In this document: piece by piece, positions 1 to 6,463 of the stretch
How positions within the stretch are numbered: position 1 is the first letter of the stretch
Layout of the letters: each line of letters starts with the position of its first letter
Origin: Candidatus Nitrosopumilus sp.
Lineage (GTDB): Archaea > Thermoproteota > Nitrososphaeria > Nitrososphaerales > Nitrosopumilaceae
Length of the DNA stretch: 12,669 nt
NCBI GenBank assembly: GCA_016784625.1
Contig: JADHUF010000030.1
Location: 1-12,669, forward strand
Direction of reading: 5' to 3'
Program-made: the position numbers and the translations under genes
The notes under the pieces: model-generated
The model's database searches: none
The model's input: only the letters and a program-made list of their open reading frames with translations
Told to the model about the DNA's origin: nothing

Positions 1-1
1 T

Positions 2-208
2 GATTTTGAAAGTTCAAGTACAAAGAGAAAACCATCTAATGTTACATCAATCACTCAAGCGTTTTTTATTGGATCTGGAATTTCTAAAAAGGCTCAAAAA
101 ATTTACAAAAATTCTTCCAAAGAAAAAATCATTGAAGCACTAAAATCATACAAACAAGAAAAATCAAGGGAAAATTTTGAAAAATTGCTCAAAATTCTAA
201 AATTATAA
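2..208 (+). CDS. C-terminal end of a chromosomal protein (partial, unrecognised)
   Basis: An open frame enters from the window edge at base 2 and runs 68 codons to TAA at 206-208. The visible tail is lysine- and serine-rich and probably helical, ending in KLLKILKL. I do not recognise the family. It lies outside the left attachment repeat, so it should belong to the host chromosome. Its stop codon ends one base before the repeat begins. In the empty chromosome this gene would therefore converge on the tRNA-Pro gene with no spacer. The frame and stop are clear; that it is a real gene is inferred from the uninterrupted, compositionally normal frame, and the rest of the gene lies outside the window. 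Confidence 0.6.
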   Translation, partial: DFESSSTKRKPSNVTSITQAFFIGSGISKKAQKIYKNSSKEKIIEALKSYKQEKSRENFEKLLKILKL

Positions 209-234
209 TGGGATCAGCAGGATTTGAACCTGCG
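209..234. repeat. Left attachment site (att core, distal copy)
   Basis: These 26 bases are identical to 12531-12556. They correspond to tRNA residues 74 back to 49: the discriminator base, the 3' acceptor strand and the whole T stem-loop. Identity stops at the 5' foot of the T stem on one side and at the discriminator base on the other. This copy has no upstream tRNA half, so it is a non-functional tRNA fragment left by integration. Confidence 0.9.
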
Positions 235-349
235 TAAGTTCATTTTCTAGTTCCAAACCACCCATCATATCCATATTATCAGTATGTAAAACTGAGCTTT
301 AAACGTTTCTAAGGATTATATTCAAAAAAAATGAATATTTTTTCAAATT
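235..349 (-). terminator. Non-coding end of element with likely terminator for the eight-gene operon
   Basis: No gene is visible between the left att copy and the last operon gene. On the minus strand, just past the stop at 350, the transcript would meet an inverted repeat ATATTC/GAATAT (318-323 and 333-338) whose loop contains eight consecutive T (324-331). Further T- and A-rich runs flank it. Oligo-U tracts are the common archaeal termination signal, so this is a plausible terminator for the operon ending at 350. The hairpin itself is short and may be incidental. Confidence 0.45.
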
Positions 350-739
350 TTATTTTGTTTTTTGTTCTTTTGCAATTCTCTCATAGAGTTCCATGGATTT
401 ATCTAAACAGTAATCATAGCTATGAGAATACATCTCAGCTGCATTTTCCAAATCTCCTAGTTCTTCATACATTTCACCTGCAATTTCATGTGCATCCATA
501 TGTAAAACACCAAATCTTTCTGCAATGGAAAAGATGTTCTGATGTATCTCTTTGGTAGTTTCTTTAATTTCCTCCACATAATGTGCTACATCATCATTAT
601 CCATAGCATCTTTGGAGATTTTGACAATTTCAGGAAATACATTGTCTTGAATTTTTGAAGATAAGGAGATGTAAATCTCAAAAGTTCTCTCATACAGCAT
701 TGCTGTTGCTTTCCATTTGTTTGGATTTGGGATGGTCAT
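350..739 (-). CDS. Small helical protein, last gene of the operon (unknown)
   Basis: This 129-aa protein is predominantly charged and helical, with a segment around residues 85-125 (YEELGDLENAAEMY and following) that resembles a single TPR/helical-hairpin repeat. I do not recognise a family or any catalytic motif. There is no signal peptide or membrane segment. Its ATG overlaps the stop of the preceding gene as ATGA (736-739), and a GGGGAGAT ribosome site lies about eight bases before it, so translation is probably coupled. As the last of eight overlapping genes it is likely part of the same complex or process as the ParB-like, RusA and DUF2130-like proteins, but its role is unknown. Confidence 0.75.
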   Translation of the reverse strand: MTIPNPNKWKATAMLYERTFEIYISLSSKIQDNVFPEIVKISKDAMDNDDVAHYVEEIKETTKEIHQNIFSIAERFGVLHMDAHEIAGEMYEELGDLENAAEMYSHSYDYCLDKSMELYERIAKEQKTK

Positions 740-942
740 AAATCCAAATCTCCCCTACATTTGTCAGTTGATTGTTCCAATGACTCTCTGATGTTTATCA
801 TGATTGATTGGATTTTCACCTGAGTGTCTTTATCTGCAGAAGTTTCATTTTCTTTAGAAGATAACTCATACCAACGAATGATATTTTGAAAGTCACCAAG
901 ATTGAGACTGATGGAAAAGATTCCACCATCCCTTACAATCAT
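736..942 (-). CDS. Small protein sharing a motif with its neighbour (unknown)
   Basis: This 68-aa protein of unknown function carries, at about residues 14-30, the segment LNLGDFQNIIRWYELSS. It matches the N-terminal segment LTILDFKNILEWYDLLS of the adjacent 152-aa protein, giving a shared pattern D-F-x-N-I-x-x-W-Y-x-L-x-S. The two genes are therefore probably a diverged tandem duplication of one helical domain, with this copy lacking the long coiled-coil tail. The ATG overlaps the preceding stop as ATGA (939-942) and has GGAG seven bases upstream. It overlaps the next gene in the same way. No enzyme motif is visible; a protein-interaction role is a guess. Confidence 0.7.
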   Translation of the reverse strand: MIVRDGGIFSISLNLGDFQNIIRWYELSSKENETSADKDTQVKIQSIMINIRESLEQSTDKCRGDLDL

Positions 943-1397
943 TGTTTTTCTCCTGACAATTTTTTATCAATTCTTTCTAGCGTATGAGAAATTTTTATGA
1001 TTTCACTTCCAGTTATTTCCATACTTTCTTCAAACTCTTTTTCGTGCTCTTCAAGTCTAAACTCAAGATAAGTCATTTCAGACCTCATTGAGGCAGTTCG
1101 ATGGTATAATTCATCTTGATTTTGTTTTAACTTTATTTCAAGCCTATACTTTCTGTTTTGAAGTAATGAACTTGCACTTTTTAGCTCTTCAGATGTATGT
1201 GTTTCCAAGTCGGACAAGGTGGCAGCAATCAAGTTACCCATCAAAGGTTCTGCACGGTCTTCATGAATGTTAAACAATCCCTTGATTTTCTCTTGTGACC
1301 TCTCATACTTTGGAATACATTGAGATTTCTCTGAGAGAAGATCATACCACTCTAAGATATTTTTGAAATCAAGGATGGTAAGTTCACTAAAACTCAT
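939..1397 (-). CDS. Coiled-coil protein with N-terminal DFxNIxxWYxLxS motif (unknown)
   Basis: This 152-aa protein starts with a helical module (residues 1-45) shared with the next gene. A charged region rich in Glu, Lys, Gln and Leu follows, about residues 65-150, and looks like a coiled coil (for example EFRLEEHEKEFEESMEI). The family is not recognised, and there is no membrane segment or catalytic motif. The ATG shares one base with the stop of the preceding DUF2130-like gene (TAATG, 1395-1399), and GGAGAT lies eight bases upstream, showing translational coupling. A structural or bridging partner for the nuclease-like and ParB-like proteins is plausible from position only. Confidence 0.75.
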   Translation of the reverse strand: MSFSELTILDFKNILEWYDLLSEKSQCIPKYERSQEKIKGLFNIHEDRAEPLMGNLIAATLSDLETHTSEELKSASSLLQNRKYRLEIKLKQNQDELYHRTASMRSEMTYLEFRLEEHEKEFEESMEITGSEIIKISHTLERIDKKLSGEKQ

Positions 1398-2386
1398 TAC
1401 TCTTTATCTCCTGATGTGTTTAGTAGATTTTTTAATCCACTGAGCAGACTTTGTTGATTCAGTACATGTTGTTGAATACGACTTTGTCTATCATTTGCTT
1501 TTTTGATGTCTCTAGTCATGGTATTCAATGTTTTTTGTAGAATCTTTGTGGTCTCATCACTTTCCTCATTGATGAATTCCAGAGTGTTTTGGATCTCTTT
1601 GTATTCATCACCTCTAGTCCATTGAACTAATGCTTTTGAGATTTGACCAATCCTCATTAGTTCTTGTTCTTTGTTTGTGATGTACTGATTGGTTTCGTGT
1701 ATGTGTATCACTACTTGTCTAAGACCAACATAGAGTGACTTTACATTGTCAGGATGTACTACATAGTAAAGTAGACCTCCTTTATTGTGACATACTTCTC
1801 CTGTTGGATTTGCTTTTTTTGCAAGTTTGTTTGAAACAAGTATTCCAACTTTTGTGTTATCTTGTTCCATGTTTTTTTCTAATTGTTCTAAAAATTCATT
1901 TTTCCATGTCTTTGTATTTTTGATACTGATAGTCATTTTACCAACTTCAGTTTTTCTATCAAAAACTTTTGCAACTAGATCAGAGCCACCTTTAGCAGCA
2001 GTTGTTGTATCAAATTCATCTTGTGGGAAAAGTTGTCTGAGAATTTCAGAAGTTAATATTTCTGTAATTTCACCTTTTCCAGTTCCTCCAACAAGCTGAT
2101 TCAGAGTACTGTTCATTTTTTGCTGTCTTTCAGTTAGTTCTGTTCGGAGTTGTTCCATTTTTTCAGTCATAACTAACTCTGTGCTAGTAGCTGAAGGATT
2201 CATTTGCCTCTTGACTGACTCTGCAATGGATAGCATTTCTTCAAGAACTCCATCATGGATATATCGTCCTAATTTTTCAAAAATTTCAGGAGTTATTCCA
2301 GCTCGTCCTAAATCATTGGCATTAACATTTGTTCCACAACATGGACATTTTGCCTTTCTTGGATCTATTTTGATAACAGTTGCCAT
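1397..2386 (-). CDS. DUF2130-like PD-(D/E)XK nuclease-fold protein with N-terminal Cys knuckle
   Basis: In this 329-aa protein, residues 12-22 carry CPCCG, one CxxC knuckle resembling half a zinc ribbon. A helical linker follows (about 35-100). The core, about residues 100-190, has GKGEITE (E106), GSDLVAKV (D136), then GKMTISIKNTKTW with K156 and KVGILVSN. This order matches the restriction-endonuclease-like fold of DUF2130 proteins, where the third motif normally reads ExKRT; here the Glu position is Ser154. The C-terminal third (225-329) is coiled-coil-like. I infer a DNA-acting nuclease or a nuclease-derived binding protein; activity is uncertain because of the Glu-to-Ser change. GGAG precedes the ATG, and the upstream RusA stop is one base away (TAAGATG). 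Confidence 0.75.
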   Translation of the reverse strand: MATVIKIDPRKAKCPCCGTNVNANDLGRAGITPEIFEKLGRYIHDGVLEEMLSIAESVKRQMNPSATSTELVMTEKMEQLRTELTERQQKMNSTLNQLVGGTGKGEITEILTSEILRQLFPQDEFDTTTAAKGGSDLVAKVFDRKTEVGKMTISIKNTKTWKNEFLEQLEKNMEQDNTKVGILVSNKLAKKANPTGEVCHNKGGLLYYVVHPDNVKSLYVGLRQVVIHIHETNQYITNKEQELMRIGQISKALVQWTRGDEYKEIQNTLEFINEESDETTKILQKTLNTMTRDIKKANDRQSRIQQHVLNQQSLLSGLKNLLNTSGDKE

Positions 2387-2387
2387 C

Positions 2388-2735
2388 TTAGTTCCACTCC
2401 TTTACAATCATTTTGATTTCTTCCTCTCCTTCTGTAGAGAATTTTGTCACATCTAGATGAAATACTTCAGCATCATCTTGAATGATTCCTATATTTTTCA
2501 TTGAATCAAGAACAGGCTTTACTAGATTATCTAGATCATTATGTCTGCTTCTTAATCTCCTTGAAGAAATCCAGAATTTAACATCCACAGAAATTTTCTG
2601 TTTATCAGAAAGAGAGATGTCAAGAGATCCTAATGATCTTGCAACATCATTTTTCCATGTGGATGCTTTTTCACGATTGGAGTTTGTACTGATGCTTCCT
2701 TGAATATTAGTTTCAAGAATTGTGTATCCTTTCAT
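2388..2735 (-). CDS. rusA: RusA-type Holliday-junction resolvase
   Basis: This 115-aa protein has the RusA signature NDLDNLVKPVLD (D67, D69, K73) followed by IIQDDAEV (D87, D88). These match the three essential aspartates and nearby lysine of the RusA family, and the length is close to the 120 aa of E. coli RusA. RusA is a dimeric, metal-dependent endonuclease that cuts four-way DNA junctions symmetrically. It is common in phages and plasmids, where it resolves recombination or replication intermediates. Here it is coupled to the ParB-like gene (ATGA overlap at 2732-2735) and sits one base before the DUF2130-like gene. That suggests a joint role in recombination, resolution or segregation of the element. 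The family call is firm; the substrate here is inferred. Confidence 0.9.
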   Translation of the reverse strand: MKGYTILETNIQGSISTNSNREKASTWKNDVARSLGSLDISLSDKQKISVDVKFWISSRRLRSRHNDLDNLVKPVLDSMKNIGIIQDDAEVFHLDVTKFSTEGEEEIKMIVKEWN

Positions 2736-3763
2736 GATGAAATATCCGTTTTTGTTTGGAGTCGTTCAATGTTTCCACGTATGTCTGAAAGCATAGACAT
2801 GGTATTGTCTAACATTTGCAGTTTATTTTTGTCTTGAACAGCCTCTGCAAACTCGTCATAACTTGTCTCACATTTGGATAGTTTTGTCATTATTCCCCAC
2901 AAACTTTTTGGTGATTGTGTTTTCTTTTGAATGATTTCCATTGCTTTATCCACATCTCCTTCATCACCATCCAGAATTGCAAGTGCTTTGCTCTGAAGAG
3001 TTATTGGAGAGGATATGATTTTGGCAAGATTACGAACTCCTCTATACGTTACAAGAAGTTTGTTCTGATGTACCAATTCCATAAAGTAATCCATTTTGGA
3101 GGGATCTTCTTCTATCCAAGTTTTGAGAACTTTGCTCTGAAACAGTTCTGCAAAATATGAGAACTTTGGAACATAATTTCGATCTTGTGGGTATCTTTTT
3201 CCATACATTTCAGTTGCTTTGAATGAACGATAGTAGTTGTCAACCTTACCTTTGGTCATTCCTAACTCTTCTGCAACACTTTCTAAGGTATCTCCTGATT
3301 TTTCCATCAAATCATAGATTAAAGCTCCTTTGTTGACTGCATCCCATGCTTTTGCACCTGAAACATGAATCTGTGCCAAAAAGATGTTGATTTCATGTTC
3401 TTCGCCTTTCAAAATGTTTGCTGGAACTAAATCAAAGTGATCTTTATCAAAGTCTTTGATCTTACCTTGGATTAGTTCTCGTTGTATTCTTCGAAGTGCT
3501 GTAGTTCTTCTATTTCCTTCTTTGACAATGTATTTACCATTTCCATCATCTACAACGTAAATTGGTTGTTGAACTCTTCTATCTCGGATAATCTGTTTGA
3601 TTAAGACTCGAACATCCTCTTCATTGTAGAGCCATTCCTCCATCTCGTTTTCACTCATGATTGATGTTTTGTGTCTAAATCTCACATTTGTTGGATCTAG
3701 TCTAAGATCATTGAGATGTACCATCTTGGTGTCATCATAAAGTCTTTCTTGAATTGCTGTCAA
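2732..3763 (-). CDS. ParB-like protein (ParB/Srx domain plus HTH)
   Basis: In this 343-aa protein, residues 15-120 resemble the ParB/Srx fold: a start strand VHLNDLRLDPTNVR, IYVVDDGNGKYIV, and the phosphate-binding box KEGNRRTTALRR (about 81-92). In ParB/Noc proteins this box binds CTP. A helix-turn-helix follows at about 158-182 (TLESVAEELGMTKGKVDNYY). The C-terminal 150 residues are helical and unrecognised. No ParA ATPase is encoded nearby. The start is TTG at 3763, chosen because GGAGGT (3773-3778) lies nine bases upstream and the codon overlaps the previous stop (TTGA). An internal Met14 is the only good alternative. Likely roles are DNA binding for partition, regulation or an element-specific nuclease complex. 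Confidence 0.82.
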   Translation of the reverse strand: MTAIQERLYDDTKMVHLNDLRLDPTNVRFRHKTSIMSENEMEEWLYNEEDVRVLIKQIIRDRRVQQPIYVVDDGNGKYIVKEGNRRTTALRRIQRELIQGKIKDFDKDHFDLVPANILKGEEHEINIFLAQIHVSGAKAWDAVNKGALIYDLMEKSGDTLESVAEELGMTKGKVDNYYRSFKATEMYGKRYPQDRNYVPKFSYFAELFQSKVLKTWIEEDPSKMDYFMELVHQNKLLVTYRGVRNLAKIISSPITLQSKALAILDGDEGDVDKAMEIIQKKTQSPKSLWGIMTKLSKCETSYDEFAEAVQDKNKLQMLDNTMSMLSDIRGNIERLQTKTDISS

Positions 3764-3972
3764 TTTTCAATTACCTCCATGAATTCACATCTTTTTTCAG
3801 AAGGCATTGTGTAGAGAATGTTACATTTTTTGCAGCTAAAAAATTCCTCTACTCGTTCTTTTTTTCCACCTTGATATAGTGCAAAACAATAACCTTGACA
3901 TTTAGAACATTTTGGATTTTTGTGTTCCAATACCCCATCAAAGACTACTGTTTCAAGTTTGGAATCTACCAT
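3760..3972 (-). CDS. Small zinc-ribbon protein
   Basis: This 70-aa protein has two cysteine pairs, CSKC (C22, C25) and CKKC (C47, C50), with an extra C29. They are spaced as in a zinc ribbon or rubredoxin-like knuckle, and the region between is basic. It could bind nucleic acid or act as an adaptor for the ParB-like protein, with which its gene overlaps (TTGA, 3760-3763). A strong GGAGGT site lies eight bases before its ATG. Its start overlaps the end of the first operon gene by seven bases. The specific family is not recognised; zinc binding is inferred from the Cys spacing. Confidence 0.75.
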   Translation of the reverse strand: MVDSKLETVVFDGVLEHKNPKCSKCQGYCFALYQGGKKERVEEFFSCKKCNILYTMPSEKRCEFMEVIEN

Positions 3973-4214
3973 TGGATTGAACCTCCAGCAGTAAACGTAT
4001 TCATCATTAGTAGTTCTGAATACTTTCTTTGTGCCTTGTTGATTTTACGAAGTTGTTTAGTGGAATATTTTGGCATCAAACCAATTCCAAGAACATCTTC
4101 TGTTACGCTATTTGGGAGATTTTTTCCTTCTTTCATTGGTATCTCGCTTACCAATATTTTTGTTGGCTCAGGTTGCCAAGTCTCTAAGAGACATTGTGTT
4201 TGTGTTTTTGTCAT
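3966..4214 (-). CDS. First gene of the operon, 82-aa unknown protein
   Basis: No family is recognised. The N-terminal half is rich in Pro, Thr and Glu; the C-terminal half is basic and possibly helical (YSTKQLRKINKAQRKYSELL), then ends in a Gly-rich tail. The ATG at 4214 has no ribosome site, but a TATA-like TTTTAATA lies 20-28 bases upstream, so the message is probably leaderless. A perfect 11-bp palindrome sits between that box and the ATG, so expression of all eight genes may be repressed there. The protein could be the autoregulator, but there is no recognisable HTH to support this. Confidence 0.65.
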   Translation of the reverse strand: MTKTQTQCLLETWQPEPTKILVSEIPMKEGKNLPNSVTEDVLGIGLMPKYSTKQLRKINKAQRKYSELLMMNTFTAGGSIQW

Positions 4215-4217
4215 GCA

Positions 4218-4228
4218 GTCTAATAGAC
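4218..4228. promoter_or_regulatory. Perfect palindrome GTCTAATAGAC, candidate operator
   Basis: The 11-bp palindrome GTCTA-A-TAGAC sits between the TATA-like box and the ATG at 4214. It is followed at once by a second TAGAC (4229-4233). A larger overlapping inverted repeat TAATAG/CTATTA spans 4221-4238 and reaches the box. A protein bound here would block transcription start for the operon. Which protein binds is unknown. Confidence 0.5.
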
Positions 4229-4233
4229 TAGAC

Positions 4234-4242
4234 TATTAAAAC
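4234..4242 (-). promoter_or_regulatory. TATA-like box of the eight-gene operon
   Basis: Read on the minus strand, TTTTAATAG covers these bases and centres about 25 bases before the ATG at 4214. That is the normal archaeal TATA distance for a leaderless transcript. No ribosome site lies between it and the ATG, consistent with leaderless initiation. Confidence 0.5.
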
Positions 4243-4312
4243 AAAAATCGCGAAAATTTTCCTAACTCTAGAAACTTTAGTGTTATTTAGCATACAAAAT
4301 GTTTTATGAATA

Positions 4313-4325
4313 GTACAAATTGTAC
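4313..4325. promoter_or_regulatory. Perfect palindrome GTACAAATTGTAC, candidate operator
   Basis: This 13-bp palindrome (six-base arms around a central A) lies just upstream of the TATA-like box of the TPR gene. The position suits an archaeal activator or a repressor site. It is unlike the palindrome in front of the divergent operon, so the two genes may answer to different regulators. Confidence 0.5.
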
Positions 4326-4333
4326 GATAGACA

Positions 4334-4340
4334 TTATATT
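4334..4340 (+). promoter_or_regulatory. TATA-like box of the TPR gene
   Basis: TTATATT is centred 26 bases before the ATG at 4363, the standard archaeal TATA spacing for a leaderless message. There is no ribosome site before the ATG. Confidence 0.55.
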
Positions 4341-4362
4341 CACTTTCTAAAAGTTTTAGTAT

Positions 4363-5235
4363 ATGGGAAAGTGGAAAGAACATTTACAGAGAACACGTGC
4401 ATTTTTGACAAATGATAGTGAAGGTGCAGTTCTTGAAGGTTTAGGATTAGGTTTTACTGATGATTATGAACAAGCCATTGAATGTTTTGATCAAGCTTTA
4501 TACGGGATATTAGGAACTACTGAACGATCACTTAATGCATATTTTTACAAAGCATGTGCTTTATCAGAATTAGATAGACATGGTGAGGCTATTGATGTTT
4601 ATAAAAAATATTTGAAACATAAAAAAGATGATGCATCAGCTTGGAATAATTTGGGTTATGAGTATTTTGAAATTGAAAATTATAATGAAGCAAAGAAATG
4701 TTTTGAACATGCAATTAAACTAGATCCAGAAGAACCAATTTTTCTTAGTAGCAAAGCTGAGATACTTTTTGAATTAAAAGAAAATAAGAAAGCAATAGAT
4801 GTTGTAGATAAAGCATTAAAATTGGATTCAAATTATACAGATGCATTATTTTTAAAATGTGATATTCTAATTGAAATGAATAGATCTGAAGAAGTAATAA
4901 AAATTCTAAATGATTTAGAATATGATGAAGACATTGTCACAGATGTTAAAGAACTTGAAAGTATTGCATATCATGAGTTAAGCAATTACAATAAAGCCTT
5001 AGAATGTGTTAATGAGGCATTGAAGTTCGAACCAAATGATGAAACCTTTTGGTATAACAAAGCATGTTATCTTTCATTGTTAGATAGACAAGAAGAGGCA
5101 AATGATGCATTATTAATTGCAACAAGTATTGAACCTGAAAATATTAATGAGATTGAAAATGATGAAGACTTTAAAAATGTAAAAAATACTGAACGTTTCC
5201 AAAAATTACTTAATCAATCCGTTTTACGCCTCTAA
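4363..5235 (+). CDS. TPR-repeat protein
   Basis: This 290-aa protein is made mostly of tetratricopeptide repeats in register at about residues 57-90, 91-124, 125-158, 159-190, 193-226 and 227-260. The clearest is AWNNLGYEYFEIENYNEAKK followed by CFEHAIKLDP. There is no signal peptide or membrane segment, so it is a cytoplasmic protein-binding scaffold. The last 30 residues (DEDFKNVKNTERFQKLL) match a tail often seen after TPR arrays. It is transcribed divergently from the eight-gene operon and converges on a winged-helix gene, overlapping its end by 26 bases (5210-5235). TPR proteins are common in thaumarchaeal genomes, so this may be captured host cargo; the partner is unknown. Confidence 0.9.
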   Translation: MGKWKEHLQRTRAFLTNDSEGAVLEGLGLGFTDDYEQAIECFDQALYGILGTTERSLNAYFYKACALSELDRHGEAIDVYKKYLKHKKDDASAWNNLGYEYFEIENYNEAKKCFEHAIKLDPEEPIFLSSKAEILFELKENKKAIDVVDKALKLDSNYTDALFLKCDILIEMNRSEEVIKILNDLEYDEDIVTDVKELESIAYHELSNYNKALECVNEALKFEPNDETFWYNKACYLSLLDRQEEANDALLIATSIEPENINEIENDEDFKNVKNTERFQKLLNQSVLRL

Positions 5236-5563
5236 AACTTTCAAAATTCCATAATTCTGGAAATTTATTTTCCCATTCTATAATTTCATTCGCTAATTTT
5301 TGACCTCGTTCTGTTAAAGAATAAACGTCTCTATTTACAACATCAGATTTCTTCTTTACAAGTAATCCCCAATCAATTAATTCCTCTAATCTATTAGATA
5401 ATTCAACCCACTTTGTACCTGCAACACCTGATTTAGAATCTTTAAAAATTGAATTCTGGAGAAATCCCGAACTATGAGAATATCCCCAGAGAATTATTTT
5501 AAATCGTGTATTGTCTCTTTGAGTATATTTTTTCCCAGATTTACGAGTAATTTCTTTTACCAA
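5210..5563 (-). CDS. Winged-helix DNA-binding regulator
   Basis: This 117-aa protein has a core (about 22-100) that fits a winged helix: FKIILWGYSHSSG, a recognition region around GTKWVELSNRLEELIDWGLL, and a wing VVNRDVYSLTERGQKLA. The LTERG pattern is typical of MarR/PadR-like archaeal regulators. The start is TTG at 5563. An upstream in-frame ATG (5573-5575) is cut off by a TAA two codons later, while GGTGA (5568-5572) lies four bases before TTG, so TTG is the only workable start. Its 3' end overlaps the convergent TPR gene. It may control the TPR gene or the neighbouring regulator; the target is unknown. Confidence 0.8.
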   Translation of the reverse strand: MVKEITRKSGKKYTQRDNTRFKIILWGYSHSSGFLQNSIFKDSKSGVAGTKWVELSNRLEELIDWGLLVKKKSDVVNRDVYSLTERGQKLANEIIEWENKFPELWNFESFRGVKRID

Positions 5564-5624
5564 TTAATTCACCATTTTTAAAATACAGTTTTGAGTATTA
5601 AATTTTAGAATTAACAAGTAAATT

Positions 5625-6458
5625 CTATTTTGCATTTTGATCCTCCACAATTTTTGAACAATAATGGTGATATTTCTTACCATTTTTTCTTTCAAAATGA
5701 GCATATCCTGCAATTTGATAACCTTCTTGCTCATGATCATCTGAATTTATAGTTGAAAAGATTTTAGAGAAAATATTACCAAACAACATGTTAATTTCAT
5801 TATCTATGTTAATTTTATTAGATTCTCTAAGGATAATCTGATTTGCATTTAAAGATAAACCACAGTAATCACAATTAAGTGAACTATCATCATATATTCC
5901 ATCCATATAACGACATGTTGCATGGATCAAAGAATTGGAGATAATATTATCAACAGCAGAATATTGAGAAATAATTAATTGATTATTTTCAAATTTTTTT
6001 CTACATACTGCACAACGATTAAAATTATTTAATTTCCAAGATGCAATATAGTAATAATTACTAAATTTATGAATTTGATCAGAAATTTTAAGGGTTGTTA
6101 ATGATTCAATTAATTCTCCTTCAGAAATATTCATTCCTTTTATTTTTAATATATCAAAAATTTGTTGAAAATCTTTTTCTTTACATTCATCAGATTCAAG
6201 TATAATTAGAATTTCTTGTTCTAATGGTTTGGGTGGAATTTGAATTTTATGATAAACTGCCCCTCTCTTTTTTTCTATTTTATTTTCTTTTAATAATCCC
6301 TTAAGATGATAGGCAATCTTACTTCTCTTATCTTCTTTTAATTCAAGTTCTTTTAGTAAATCATCAGGGGTTTTGTCCCCTCTGTTCAATAATTTTAAAA
6401 TCTCTTTTCTTATGTCTAATTTTTTGCTTTTCTCAAATTTGGGGAAAGTTTGATTCAT
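5625..6458 (-). CDS. Tandem winged-helix protein with two CxxC/HxxC zinc clusters
   Basis: This is a 277-aa protein. Residues 14-72 look like a winged helix (EILKLLNRGDKTPDDLLKEL, then KIAYHLKGLLKENKIEKKRG). Residues 78-142 look like a second one. Residues 149-182 contain CAVC and HATC, and residues 196-267 contain CDYC and HHYC: two CxxC...HxxC modules, as in treble-clef or LIM-like fingers. It should be a DNA-binding regulator, possibly with a zinc-based interaction surface. A TATA-like box at 6485-6490 and a palindrome at 6464-6474 precede the ATG, and four TTTGAAT repeats lie further upstream, so autoregulation is likely. I know no named family with this exact arrangement. Confidence 0.78.
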   Translation of the reverse strand: MNQTFPKFEKSKKLDIRKEILKLLNRGDKTPDDLLKELELKEDKRSKIAYHLKGLLKENKIEKKRGAVYHKIQIPPKPLEQEILIILESDECKEKDFQQIFDILKIKGMNISEGELIESLTTLKISDQIHKFSNYYYIASWKLNNFNRCAVCRKKFENNQLIISQYSAVDNIISNSLIHATCRYMDGIYDDSSLNCDYCGLSLNANQIILRESNKINIDNEINMLFGNIFSKIFSTINSDDHEQEGYQIAGYAHFERKNGKKYHHYCSKIVEDQNAK

Positions 6459-6463
6459 TATAA

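Noticed and set aside
331..558. Plus-strand frame of 75 codons opposite the last operon gene
   Set aside because: It is antisense to a gene coupled by ATGA overlap and begins inside the T-rich terminator region; no independent support.
1735..2456. Plus-strand open frames within the DUF2130-like gene region
   Set aside because: They mirror the complementary strand of a gene with recognisable domain motifs; their Phe/Leu/Ser-rich translations are typical of antisense reading.
2732..3763. Full ParAB partition system
   Set aside because: No Walker-type ParA ATPase is encoded anywhere in the window, so only a ParB-like function can be claimed.
3895..4239. Plus-strand open frame of 114 codons
   Set aside because: It lies antisense to the ends of two coupled operon genes with good ribosome sites, has a low-complexity hydrophobic/aromatic composition, and has no promoter or ribosome site of its own.
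5564..5575. ATG-GTG-AAT-TAA mini-frame before the 117-aa regulator
   Set aside because: It overlaps the GGTGA ribosome site and is only three codons; a regulatory leader peptide cannot be supported.
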